Positions 35,912-44,041 of a stretch of 48,925 nt of DNA are shown here, piece after piece. Each line of letters opens with the position of its first letter. Within the stretch, counting starts at the first letter, position 1. Below the pieces are notes generated by a model, which was not told the DNA's origin, made no database searches, and saw only the letters and a list, made by a program, of their open reading frames with translations. Origin of the DNA: Candidatus Methanoflorens stordalenmirensis (GTDB taxonomy: Archaea; Halobacteriota; Bog-38; Methanoflorentales; Methanoflorentaceae); the NCBI GenBank assembly GCA_003139855.1, contig PLGY01000017.1, positions 1-48,925 of the forward strand, in the 5' to 3' direction. A program made the position numbers and the translations under genes.

Positions 35912-36231
35912 TAGTAACTTACTCGCTTTAGTGCACTATAAATACTTTCTGTCGTTTTGGTAAGACCATACATATATATGACTAAGGTTATATAAAATGA
36001 TACAAGCATTAGATCGTTGCCTACTGCTTAATATCGCGTTATTTCATTCAAGCAGAATGCGAAACACACTTTGCCTCGTCCCCGTGGGGAGTCCGCATTT
36101 TCATAAGCACCCAGGGGCTCAGCGAGTTCTCTGCGGCTATGAAGGGACCAGGTAGTATTATGAATACCATGAACCGTACTCAACCGCAGCGACGGAGTCC
36201 ATAAAATCAACGGTATGTTATTCGGCTGCTT
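35912..36231. promoter_or_regulatory. Divergent region: moaD-like promoter, and long leader of the CODH/ACS operon
   Basis: 320 bases between moaD (leftward) and the CooF-like gene (rightward). ATTTATA on the minus strand (35937-35943) serves moaD. On the plus strand TTATATAAAA (35988-35997) is a strong TATA box predicting a transcript start near 36018, so the operon would have a leader of about 210 bases. That leader holds short inverted repeats such as TCCC-CGTG-GGGA (near 36080) and GTATT-ATG-AATAC (near 36156). A 14-codon ORF begins at about 36160. No known riboswitch class is recognised. Confidence 0.45.
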
Positions 36232-36660
36232 ATGTTGATCGCTAGGTTTGTTCCGAGGAACTGTGTAGCGTGTAAGACGTGCGAGCTTGCGTGCGCCCTG
36301 CGCCATAGCCAGTCAGGCGACATTAACACTGCGATGTCGGAACACCCTTCCCCGATCTCGAGGCTTACCATCGGATACAAAGACGGCAAGCTACATCTCA
36401 CACGATGTCTGCACTGTAAGCGGCCGAAGTGTATCGAAGTGTGTGAAGCGGGTGCGATCGTAAAAAGTGAAGCGGGCGTGGTGACGATTGACGACGAACG
36501 CTGCACCGGCTGTTTCGCGTGTATTGATGCGTGCCCGTTTGGGGCGGTAGTGACGCGCGATCGCAAAGCGGTTAAGTGCGATCTATGCGATGGCGCAGCG
36601 GAGTTGTCGTGCGTTCTTGCGTGCAAGTGTGGTGCATTGGTATATGGACAAGAGACGTAA
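36232..36660 (+). CDS. CooF-like four-cluster ferredoxin
   Basis: 142 residues with 16 Cys in four [4Fe-4S] motifs of the DmsB/HycB/CooF type: CVACKTCELAC, CLHCKRPKCIEVC, CTGCFACIDACPFG and CDLCDG...CVLACKCG. In bacteria CooF is the electron acceptor of CO dehydrogenase. Its stop lies inside the start of the CODH-ACS fusion gene (17-base overlap), so the two should be translated together, and it probably carries electrons to or from the CODH. It is a soluble protein without signal or membrane segments. Confidence 0.9.
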   Translation: MLIARFVPRNCVACKTCELACALRHSQSGDINTAMSEHPSPISRLTIGYKDGKLHLTRCLHCKRPKCIEVCEAGAIVKSEAGVVTIDDERCTGCFACIDACPFGAVVTRDRKAVKCDLCDGAAELSCVLACKCGALVYGQET

Positions 36661-39600
36661 CAAAGGAAATACAAAAGCGGTAACCGTGGACCCTGCGGCG
36701 CTCGAGATGCTGCCACGTGCAGAGCGGGACAATATGCAAACGATGTGGGACAGGGCCGAATCCATGCAGCCTCAGTGCGGGTTCGGCGAGTCCGGTCTAT
36801 GCTGCCGGATCTGCTTGCAGGGACCTTGCCGGATCAATCCTTTCGGAAAAGAGCCACAAAGAGGCGTCTGTGGAGCGAAAGATTACACAATTGTGGCGCG
36901 TAATCTTATCCGGATGATGGCAGGGGGCTGTGCAGCCCACTCTGACCACGGACGGCACTTGGCGTCCGCGCTTAAAGGGGTCGGCGAGGGTCAGGCACCC
37001 GACTATCGCATAAAAGATGAGGCGAAACTGCGCGCACTTGCCGCAAAGCTCGGTCTGGAGAACGAGAAAAGCGTAAGTGAACTTGCGGTGGCGGTGGCGA
37101 ATGCCGCTTTGGAGGACTTTTCACGGAACGATGACCAGGCGTGTAGCTGGCTCAAGATCATGCTCCCCCCAAAGAGGTTGGAACTCCTTGAGCGGAATGA
37201 CGTAATCCCTACCAACATTGATAGAGGGATCACGGAAGTGATGCACAGAACGCACATGGGGTGCGACGCTGATCCGGTGCCGTTAATATTCGGGGGGATC
37301 AAGTGCTCACTCGGCGATGTCACGGGCGAAAACATAAGCTCAAACATCTCAGATGTCTTGTTTGGCGCGCCGCAGATGGTGGTTTCAGAGGCTAATCTTG
37401 GAGCGTTAAAGCAGGACTACGTGAACGTCTGTGTGCACGGGCACAATCCCATACTGAGCGAAGTCATCTGCGACGCTGCTGACGAGCTGCAAGGCGAGGC
37501 CATAGTCGCTGGTGCGAAAGGGATTAATATCGTCGGCATTTGTTGCACTGGTAACGAACTGTTGATGCGCAGAGGTATTCCGCTCGTCACGAATTTCGCG
37601 AGTCAAGAACTGGCGATAATGACGGGCGTCGTCGACGTGATGGTCATCGATTACCAATGTATCGCGCCATCGGTGGGATTTTGGACGCAGTGTTTCCACA
37701 CGAAGTTGATATCAACGATGCCGATTACCCGCATCCCTGGCGATACACACATCGAATTCAACGAAGCGGCGGCGCGCGAAGGCGCCAATGAGATTGTGCG
37801 CGTCGCAATTGAAGCATACAATAACAGAGATCCAACCAAAATATTCATTCCTGACATTTCGAGCAAGGTCGTTGCAGGCTTTAGTCTCGAGTACATAAAA
37901 TCGTTACTGAGCAGCTTTAACGAAAACGAACCGCTTAAGCATCTGGCCGAAAAGATTCGCAGCGGAGATGTCCAAGGCATCGCACTTATCGCGGGGTGTA
38001 ACAATCCCGCGAAAGCTGAACATGACCTCGGTCATTTGACTATCGCCAAGGAACTGGTCAAAAATAACATACTCACGCTTGTGACCGGTTGTGCGGCTCA
38101 ATCTCTCGCGAAGCACGGCTTGTTGACGCCAGAAGCAGTCGACGAGTACGCCGGCGAATCCCTCAAGGCGTTCCTCAAAGACGTCGGGGAAAAGACTATA
38201 GGCCAGTCGTTACCGCTCGTCCTTCATATGGGGTCTTGCGTGGACAACTCGCGCGTGGAAAACTTCGTCAGCGAGCTCGCGCAGGTGATGGGTGTCGACA
38301 TACAGGACCTCCCGATCGTCGCGAGCGCGCCCGAAGCCATGAGCGAAAAGGCGGTGGCGATCGGGACGTGGTGCGTGGCAACGGGATGGCCCACGCACGT
38401 CGGGGTTTACCCGTTCATCAAAGGGAGTCCACTTGCGGATGAAGTCGCTCAGGCGACGGCACACGACGTCTATGGTGGTCACTTTATATTTGAGCCAGAT
38501 CCTACTGTCGCCGCGAAGACGCTGGTAAACACCGTCCAGTACCGCAGATGGAAGATGGACGCCCACAGTGAACTAGATGGTGGCGTCACGTACTGGAACG
38601 GATCCACGCCGTCGGCGGGGGCCCCCCCGCTCTCGAATGAGGACCTCTACAAAAAAGCGATTGACGGGGCCATCATCGCAACAGGGTATGCAGACCAGCT
38701 GCTGAACAAGGCGATACGTCAGCAAGGTCGCGATAAGGAGATCGGGTACCCGAGCACCGGGTATTACCTTCCTTGTATAACCGCGTGGACAGGAGAACGA
38801 GTGACGAAACTCGCACAGCTGCCGCGGCTCCTCGGAGAGGTACGAGGGAAGATACGGGAGGAGTACACGTTTGACAACGCGGTGGCTTCGGGCGAAGCGA
38901 CGATGATCGCTGCAGAAATCGTTGAAGCCCTCAAGTACATCGACAATCCAGACCCATACGCCGCCACTCCGTACACGGGGTTCGTCGCTGACGAGGTGCT
39001 GCGAAAGTTGGGGATCTCGTTCGTCGATGATACCATACCGGGAGTCCTCGTGTTGGTGGGGAAGGCGAGAGACCCAAAACTGCTTGCGAAGATCATCAGA
39101 GATTGTCAAAGCAAGGGCATGTTAGTGATTCCTACCTTTGATACCATACAGCAGATTAGCGAGGCGGGCATTGAGATTGGCGAACACAAAGGGCTTGACC
39201 GGCTGCTGTTTTGCGTAGGCGAATTCACGCAGGCTATTCACGCGTTGAGCTTTGCGATCCGCGCCGCGCTGACCTTCGGGAACGTCACGCCAGGCGATAG
39301 GGAAGGTCTCTCCGATTACTTGGCAAAAAGGCCGAAAGTCGTCGTCGTCCAGTTAGGCCCCATTGATGACATTAAGGCAGCGATTGAGTTCGCCGTGCTG
39401 TTCAATGGTTCACCGACGATCACTGATCAAGACGTGGAGGAAGTGCCGGGCAAATATGAGGTGGAAAAGGATTACAATCAGATCGTCGCACACGCGATAG
39501 AGATACGGAACATGAAGGTCACGTCCGGCGAAGTTTCGTTGCCGGTCGCCTATGGGCTAGCCTTTGAGGGTGAAACGGTGCGTAAGCCGCAGACCTACCT

Positions 39601-40777
39601 CGAGTGTGGAGGCCCGACAAAGACAAAGGTCTTCGAGCTTGTCAAGCTTCGCGATGCTGATGCTGTTAAGGACGGTCAGATCACGCTCATCGGCAAGGAC
39701 GTTGACGAGATGGAAGAAGGGAGCGTGTCCGCGCTGGGGATTCTTGTTGAAGTGTACGGAAAGCACATGAAAAGCGAGTTTGAGCCCGTCGTCGAGCGGC
39801 GCATCCATCAGTTCATCAACTATGCGGAAGGCGCGTGGCATACGGGTCAGAGAAACTTGATCTGGGTGCGACTAAGCAAGAACAGTGTGGCCAATGGGCT
39901 CCGCCTCAAGCACTTCGGAGACATCCTTTACCACAAGATGAAAGAAGAACTCGGCGGTATTATCAGCCGGATACAAGTCACCATCATGACCGACGAGAAA
40001 GAGGTGGAGAAGCATCTGCCAGAGGCTATGGAAGCTTACGCAGAGCGGGATCGGCGGATTGCAGGGCTGACGGACGAGAGCGTTGACGCGTTCTACTCAT
40101 GCACGTTATGTCAGAGCTTCGCCCCGAGCCACGTATGCATCATCTCTCCGGAACGTCTTGGGCTGTGTGGCGCACTGAACTGGCTAGATGCAGCGGCGGG
40201 GTATAGTATCGATCCAAACGGGCCAAACAAGCCTGTTGAGAAAGGCGCCGTGATTGATGAGCAGAAAGGCCAGTGGTTAAACGTAAACCAAGCGGTCCGC
40301 GAGCTCACCCACGGCCACATCGAGCGGATGAATCAGTACACCATGATGGAGGATCCGCAGACCTCGTGTGGATGCTTCGAGTGTATCGTGGCGATTAACA
40401 GTGATTTGCAGGGCGTGATCATCGTCAACCGCGAGTACACGGGAATGACCCCGATCGGCATGAAGTTCTCAACGCTCGCCGGGTCTGTTGGTGGGGGCAA
40501 TCAAACGCCTGGATTCATTGGCGTCGGCAGGCAGTTCATTACGAGTAAGAAGTTTATCCGTGCGGATGGTGGGCTAGCGCGCGTTGTTTGGATGCCGAAA
40601 GACCTGAAAGCCGCGCTACGAGAAGATCTCGAAAAAAGGGCAAAGGAACTGGGCTTGCCAGATCTGGTGGACAAGATCGCCGACGAAACTATTACGACGG
40701 ATGCGGATGAACTAGCGGAGTACTTGGCGAAGGTCGATCACCCGGCGCTGCGCATGTCGCCGATGGGCATGTTTTAA
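36644..40777 (+). CDS. Fused CO dehydrogenase-acetyl-CoA synthase (AcsA-AcsB)
   Basis: 1377 residues in one uninterrupted frame. Residues 1 to about 640 are a CooS/AcsA CODH: D-cluster Cys45/53, B-cluster Cys54/57/62/76, and C-cluster ligands His265 region, Cys300/301, Cys339, Cys452, Cys483, Cys532, with SEKAVAIG carrying the catalytic Lys. A linker (about 640-667, TPSAGAPPLSNED) leads to residues 668-1377, a full bacterial-type AcsB including the N-terminal domain absent from archaeal CdhC. Cluster A cysteines are at 1153, 1156, 1165, 1175, 1242 and 1244; the gaps (3, 9, 10, 67, 2) equal those of Moorella AcsB. It should reduce CO2 to CO and join CO, methyl and CoA. ATG 36644 overlaps the CooF-like gene; a start 54 bases earlier is in frame but adds atypical residues. 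Confidence 0.93.
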   Translation: MDKRRNKGNTKAVTVDPAALEMLPRAERDNMQTMWDRAESMQPQCGFGESGLCCRICLQGPCRINPFGKEPQRGVCGAKDYTIVARNLIRMMAGGCAAHSDHGRHLASALKGVGEGQAPDYRIKDEAKLRALAAKLGLENEKSVSELAVAVANAALEDFSRNDDQACSWLKIMLPPKRLELLERNDVIPTNIDRGITEVMHRTHMGCDADPVPLIFGGIKCSLGDVTGENISSNISDVLFGAPQMVVSEANLGALKQDYVNVCVHGHNPILSEVICDAADELQGEAIVAGAKGINIVGICCTGNELLMRRGIPLVTNFASQELAIMTGVVDVMVIDYQCIAPSVGFWTQCFHTKLISTMPITRIPGDTHIEFNEAAAREGANEIVRVAIEAYNNRDPTKIFIPDISSKVVAGFSLEYIKSLLSSFNENEPLKHLAEKIRSGDVQGIALIAGCNNPAKAEHDLGHLTIAKELVKNNILTLVTGCAAQSLAKHGLLTPEAVDEYAGESLKAFLKDVGEKTIGQSLPLVLHMGSCVDNSRVENFVSELAQVMGVDIQDLPIVASAPEAMSEKAVAIGTWCVATGWPTHVGVYPFIKGSPLADEVAQATAHDVYGGHFIFEPDPTVAAKTLVNTVQYRRWKMDAHSELDGGVTYWNGSTPSAGAPPLSNEDLYKKAIDGAIIATGYADQLLNKAIRQQGRDKEIGYPSTGYYLPCITAWTGERVTKLAQLPRLLGEVRGKIREEYTFDNAVASGEATMIAAEIVEALKYIDNPDPYAATPYTGFVADEVLRKLGISFVDDTIPGVLVLVGKARDPKLLAKIIRDCQSKGMLVIPTFDTIQQISEAGIEIGEHKGLDRLLFCVGEFTQAIHALSFAIRAALTFGNVTPGDREGLSDYLAKRPKVVVVQLGPIDDIKAAIEFAVLFNGSPTITDQDVEEVPGKYEVEKDYNQIVAHAIEIRNMKVTSGEVSLPVAYGLAFEGETVRKPQTYLECGGPTKTKVFELVKLRDADAVKDGQITLIGKDVDEMEEGSVSALGILVEVYGKHMKSEFEPVVERRIHQFINYAEGAWHTGQRNLIWVRLSKNSVANGLRLKHFGDILYHKMKEELGGIISRIQVTIMTDEKEVEKHLPEAMEAYAERDRRIAGLTDESVDAFYSCTLCQSFAPSHVCIISPERLGLCGALNWLDAAAGYSIDPNGPNKPVEKGAVIDEQKGQWLNVNQAVRELTHGHIERMNQYTMMEDPQTSCGCFECIVAINSDLQGVIIVNREYTGMTPIGMKFSTLAGSVGGGNQTPGFIGVGRQFITSKKFIRADGGLARVVWMPKDLKAALREDLEKRAKELGLPDLVDKIADETITTDADELAEYLAKVDHPALRMSPMGMF

Positions 40778-40811
40778 ACGCGCCGTCGTGAGAAGCTGGG
40801 TGGTTACAGCG

Positions 40812-41756
40812 ATGGTAACAATTCCAAAGGAAAGTTGGAGTGGAAAGATAAAGGAGATTGCATTCGGGGCTACTGATGAGGAAGGCGGAACGAGGGATAG
40901 AAAACTCCTTTTAGGCGGAGAGACGACTCTTCCGTTTTTGGCGTTCGAGGGGAAGGTTTCGCGACCGGCGATCGGAATGGAGGTAATCGATCACGTTGGC
41001 GATGACTACCCTCACATCATCATCGATGAAATCGGCGACGTCATCAAGGATCCCGTTGCGTGGGCGCGCGCGTGTGTTGAAGTCTATGGCGCAGACTTCA
41101 TCTGTCTGAAACTGCTGAGCACAAATCCAGAGGAAGCAAACGTCAGCGCTGAAGATGCGGCCTCCCTCGTGTCGACCGTGCTCGCGCAGGTGAAAGCACC
41201 GCTCATAATACAGGGAAGTGGCGACTATGACAAAGACGCCCGCGTCATGGAACTCTGCGGCGACGCCGCCAAAGGAGAACGGTGTTTGCTCGCCCGCGCG
41301 GAACAGGACAGTTACAAATCGATCGCCGTTGCGGCGACCGCTAACGGCCACGATGTCGTCGCGTTCTCAAACATCGACGTGAATATCGCCAAGCAGCTCA
41401 ATATCATGCTCACCGAGTTTGGCGTGCCAGCCGACCATATCGTCAGTGACCCGCTTATGGCGGGAATAGGTTTTGGGATGGAATACGCTTATTCCGCGAT
41501 GGAACGGATTAAACTCGCCGGTCTAGTGGGAGATAAGATGCTTCAATCTCCGATGATCGCTGACATAAGCGTAGCGTGGAGCGCGAAGGAAGCCTATCGC
41601 GTTGACGCTAAGCTGGGCGACGAGAGGGAACGGGCGATCTTTTGGGAGGTGGCGTCTGCGTTGGCGGCTTTAATGGCCGGTGCGAACGCGTTGATACTCC
41701 GACACCCGAAGTCTGTAACAATCACGAGAAAAGTTGTCGATGAATTGACAGGATAA
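40812..41756 (+). CDS. acsD: Corrinoid iron-sulfur protein small subunit
   Basis: 314 residues, AcsD/CdhD family TIM barrel. Conserved features include FLAFEGKVSRPAIGMEV near the N-terminus, IIQGSGDYDKDARVMEL, FSNIDVNIAKQLN and SDPLMAGIGFGMEYAYS. With AcsC it carries the methyl group on cobalamin between AcsE and the A-cluster. ATG 40812 has GGGTGG eight bases upstream; GTG 40788 is an alternative. Nine to 34 bases separate it from the fusion gene and five from acsC. Confidence 0.92.
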   Translation: MVTIPKESWSGKIKEIAFGATDEEGGTRDRKLLLGGETTLPFLAFEGKVSRPAIGMEVIDHVGDDYPHIIIDEIGDVIKDPVAWARACVEVYGADFICLKLLSTNPEEANVSAEDAASLVSTVLAQVKAPLIIQGSGDYDKDARVMELCGDAAKGERCLLARAEQDSYKSIAVAATANGHDVVAFSNIDVNIAKQLNIMLTEFGVPADHIVSDPLMAGIGFGMEYAYSAMERIKLAGLVGDKMLQSPMIADISVAWSAKEAYRVDAKLGDERERAIFWEVASALAALMAGANALILRHPKSVTITRKVVDELTG

Positions 41757-41761
41757 CGACC

Positions 41762-43096
41762 ATGCCGATGACAGCGCTCGATATATTCAAACTCCTCGCC
41801 AAAAAAAATTGTGGCGAATGCGGGGTTCCCACGTGCCTGGCGTTTGCTATGATGTTGGCGAACAAGCAGACTGAGCTCACGAAATGTCCATATGTGTCAC
41901 CTGAAGTAGTGCAACAACTCGAGAGCTCCGCTTCGCCGCCTATGCGCACCGTGACCGTTGGCGACCTTGAAATCGGAGGCGAAACCGAGCTGTTCAGACA
42001 CGAGAAGAAGTTTTTCAACGAGACGGCATATGCGGTGGTAATCGGAGACGACAGCGACAACGAAAGCATCGTGAAACGGGCCAAGAAGCTCGATGCGATG
42101 AAATACGAGCGGATTGGTATCATCTCAGGCGTAGACTTGATCGCGGTCGAAGCGAAAGGGGATGCACAGCGGTTCTCTGAAGTGGTGACGCTCGTAAAGG
42201 AAAATAGCGGATTGCCGTTCGTTTTGATGAGCGATGACCCTCAGGTAGCCGAAGCGGGGCTTAAGGTCGTATCGAAGGCCAAGCCGTTGATTTACGCCGG
42301 TAATGCGAACAACTGCGCGGCACTTGCAAAACTCGCACGGCAGTACGCGTGCCCGCTCGCGCTCTACTCAGACGATGTCGATGAGCTTGTGTCGCTCTCT
42401 GAAATAGCAAAAAGCGAAGGCGCGGATGACATCGTGTTAGATCTAAATCTCGGTGCCAAGCCATTGCGCGATGCATTGGAATGGCTCACCATCTTGCGTC
42501 GACTCAGTGTCAAGAAGCTTTTCCGACCGCTGGGCTATCCGGTCATGCTAAACTTGCACAATGGGATGGACGTCGAAACGCAAGCGATAAGGGCCGCGAT
42601 AGGAACGTTGAAATACGCGTCGCTGATTATCTTTGGCGACCTCGATGCCGCGCGGTTATACCCCCTTACGACGCTGAGGACTAACATCTTCACAGATCCC
42701 CAGGCGCTCATACAGGTGAATCCAGGTCTTTATGATATAGGAAAGCCCAACCGGAACTCGCCAGTCATCGTCACGTCAAATTTCTCTCTCACATATTTCA
42801 CCGTCGCAAGCGATGTTGAAGCGAGCAAAGTCCCTGCGCGCCTTCTTGTGGTCGATACCGAAGGCCTGTCGGTGATGACTGCATTCGCCGCTGACAAGTT
42901 TACGCCAGAGACAATCGCACAGGCGCTTAAGGAATACAAGGTCGCAGAAAAGGTGGATCACCGAAAGCTTATAATTCCCGGCATGATCGCCATGCTGAAG
43001 ATGAAACTCGAGGAACTCACGGGCTGGGACGTCATCGTGGGTGTCAAAGATTCGTCTGCACTGCCAAAGTATTTGAAAGAGCTTGCAAGTGAATAG
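41762..43096 (+). CDS. acsC: Corrinoid iron-sulfur protein large subunit
   Basis: 444 residues, AcsC/CdhE. The N-terminal [4Fe-4S] domain has Cys at about residues 17, 20, 25 and 42 (CGECGVPTC...KC), which is the four-Cys pattern that tunes the cobalt potential. A TIM barrel follows (LNLGAKPL, GYPVMLNLHNG) and then the cobalamin-binding C-terminal domain (PARLLVVDTEGLSVMTAFAADK). It is the methyl carrier of the pathway. It converges on cooC, with only six bases between the stop codons. Confidence 0.93.
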   Translation: MPMTALDIFKLLAKKNCGECGVPTCLAFAMMLANKQTELTKCPYVSPEVVQQLESSASPPMRTVTVGDLEIGGETELFRHEKKFFNETAYAVVIGDDSDNESIVKRAKKLDAMKYERIGIISGVDLIAVEAKGDAQRFSEVVTLVKENSGLPFVLMSDDPQVAEAGLKVVSKAKPLIYAGNANNCAALAKLARQYACPLALYSDDVDELVSLSEIAKSEGADDIVLDLNLGAKPLRDALEWLTILRRLSVKKLFRPLGYPVMLNLHNGMDVETQAIRAAIGTLKYASLIIFGDLDAARLYPLTTLRTNIFTDPQALIQVNPGLYDIGKPNRNSPVIVTSNFSLTYFTVASDVEASKVPARLLVVDTEGLSVMTAFAADKFTPETIAQALKEYKVAEKVDHRKLIIPGMIAMLKMKLEELTGWDVIVGVKDSSALPKYLKELASE

Positions 43097-43102
43097 CCGC
43101 GG

Positions 43103-43849
43103 TTACGGCGTTATCGAGTGCTCAGCAATTGCGATAACCGCTTTAAACGCTGCCGAATCACTAGGGAGCTCAAACAGAGATTTCCCTTCCAAAGCATACT
43201 CTCCAACTAAGGCATCTTTTGGGATGGCGCCGATGAGGTCTAATCCCTGCTGCCGTATCTGGTCCTTGATGCTTTCTGGTATGGGGTTCTCGAGTTCGTT
43301 CAACACCAAATATGTTTTTCCTACGACAAGATTGAGGCTCTCAGAGAGCTTCTTGATCCGACTCGCGGTCACTATGCCTAGCACAGTCACGTCGCTCATG
43401 ATGAACAGCACGTCAACATCTCTCGTCGTGCGTCGTGAGAGGTGTTCCATACCCGCTTCGTTGTCGATGACAACGTAATCGTAATTGATGGAGAGCCTAT
43501 CGAGGACGTCTCGCAACACGTTGTTGATGTAGCAGTAGCATCCGGGCCCTTCAGGCCGCCCCATCGCGATAAGGTCAAATGTCTCTCCTTCAACGAGAGC
43601 CAAGCGTATCTGATATTCAATAAGTTCGCTCTTGGCAACCCCTGCGGGAAACGACTCTTTTAGCAGATCCTCTCGCAAGTCGCCAATCGTTTGGTCGACG
43701 TGCATTCCGAGTCGCGCGTCCAAGTTTGAGTTCGGATCTGCATCGACGGCCAAAACGGTGACGCTGTCAGTGCTCAAGTGTTTTACAAGGAGCGAAGCAA
43801 AAGTCGTTTTGCCGGTTCCGCCTTTACCCGTTATCGCAATGGTTTGCAC
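43103..43849 (-). CDS. cooC: CooC-type nickel insertion ATPase
   Basis: 248 residues, MinD/SIMIBI-class ATPase. Deviant Walker A GKGGTGKTT (residues 8-16), VLAVDADPNSNLD and VVIDNEAGMEHLSRR are present. The metal-binding C-x-C pair (GPGCYCYINN, about residues 112-122) is characteristic of CooC, which loads nickel into the CODH C-cluster (and AcsF into ACS). It is the last gene of a leftward unit with acsV, and probably matures the adjacent fused enzyme. Confidence 0.92.
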   Translation of the reverse strand: MQTIAITGKGGTGKTTFASLLVKHLSTDSVTVLAVDADPNSNLDARLGMHVDQTIGDLREDLLKESFPAGVAKSELIEYQIRLALVEGETFDLIAMGRPEGPGCYCYINNVLRDVLDRLSINYDYVVIDNEAGMEHLSRRTTRDVDVLFIMSDVTVLGIVTASRIKKLSESLNLVVGKTYLVLNELENPIPESIKDQIRQQGLDLIGAIPKDALVGEYALEGKSLFELPSDSAAFKAVIAIAEHSITP

Positions 43850-44041
43850 GCTGTTTCTCCGTAACGCCGTGTGCGGAAACCCCCACCGGCTATGCCTACG
43901 CTACTCTTCTACTTAAATACAGATCACTCTTGCGATTTATCTCCTCATTGCGGCACCGGCAAGCGGCCGTCTGGTGTAGTCAGTGACCGAGGCTGGGCAC
44001 TCATCTCGCAAAGGGCTTATCAGGTGAAACGGATACGCCAA

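Noticed and set aside
36018-36231. Cobalamin riboswitch ahead of the CODH/ACS operon
   Set aside because: I looked for the conserved B12-box type sequence and the usual core and did not see them.
36207-36716. 169-residue minus-strand ORF over the CooF-like gene
   Set aside because: Antisense to four regular ferredoxin Cys motifs; it is a shadow.
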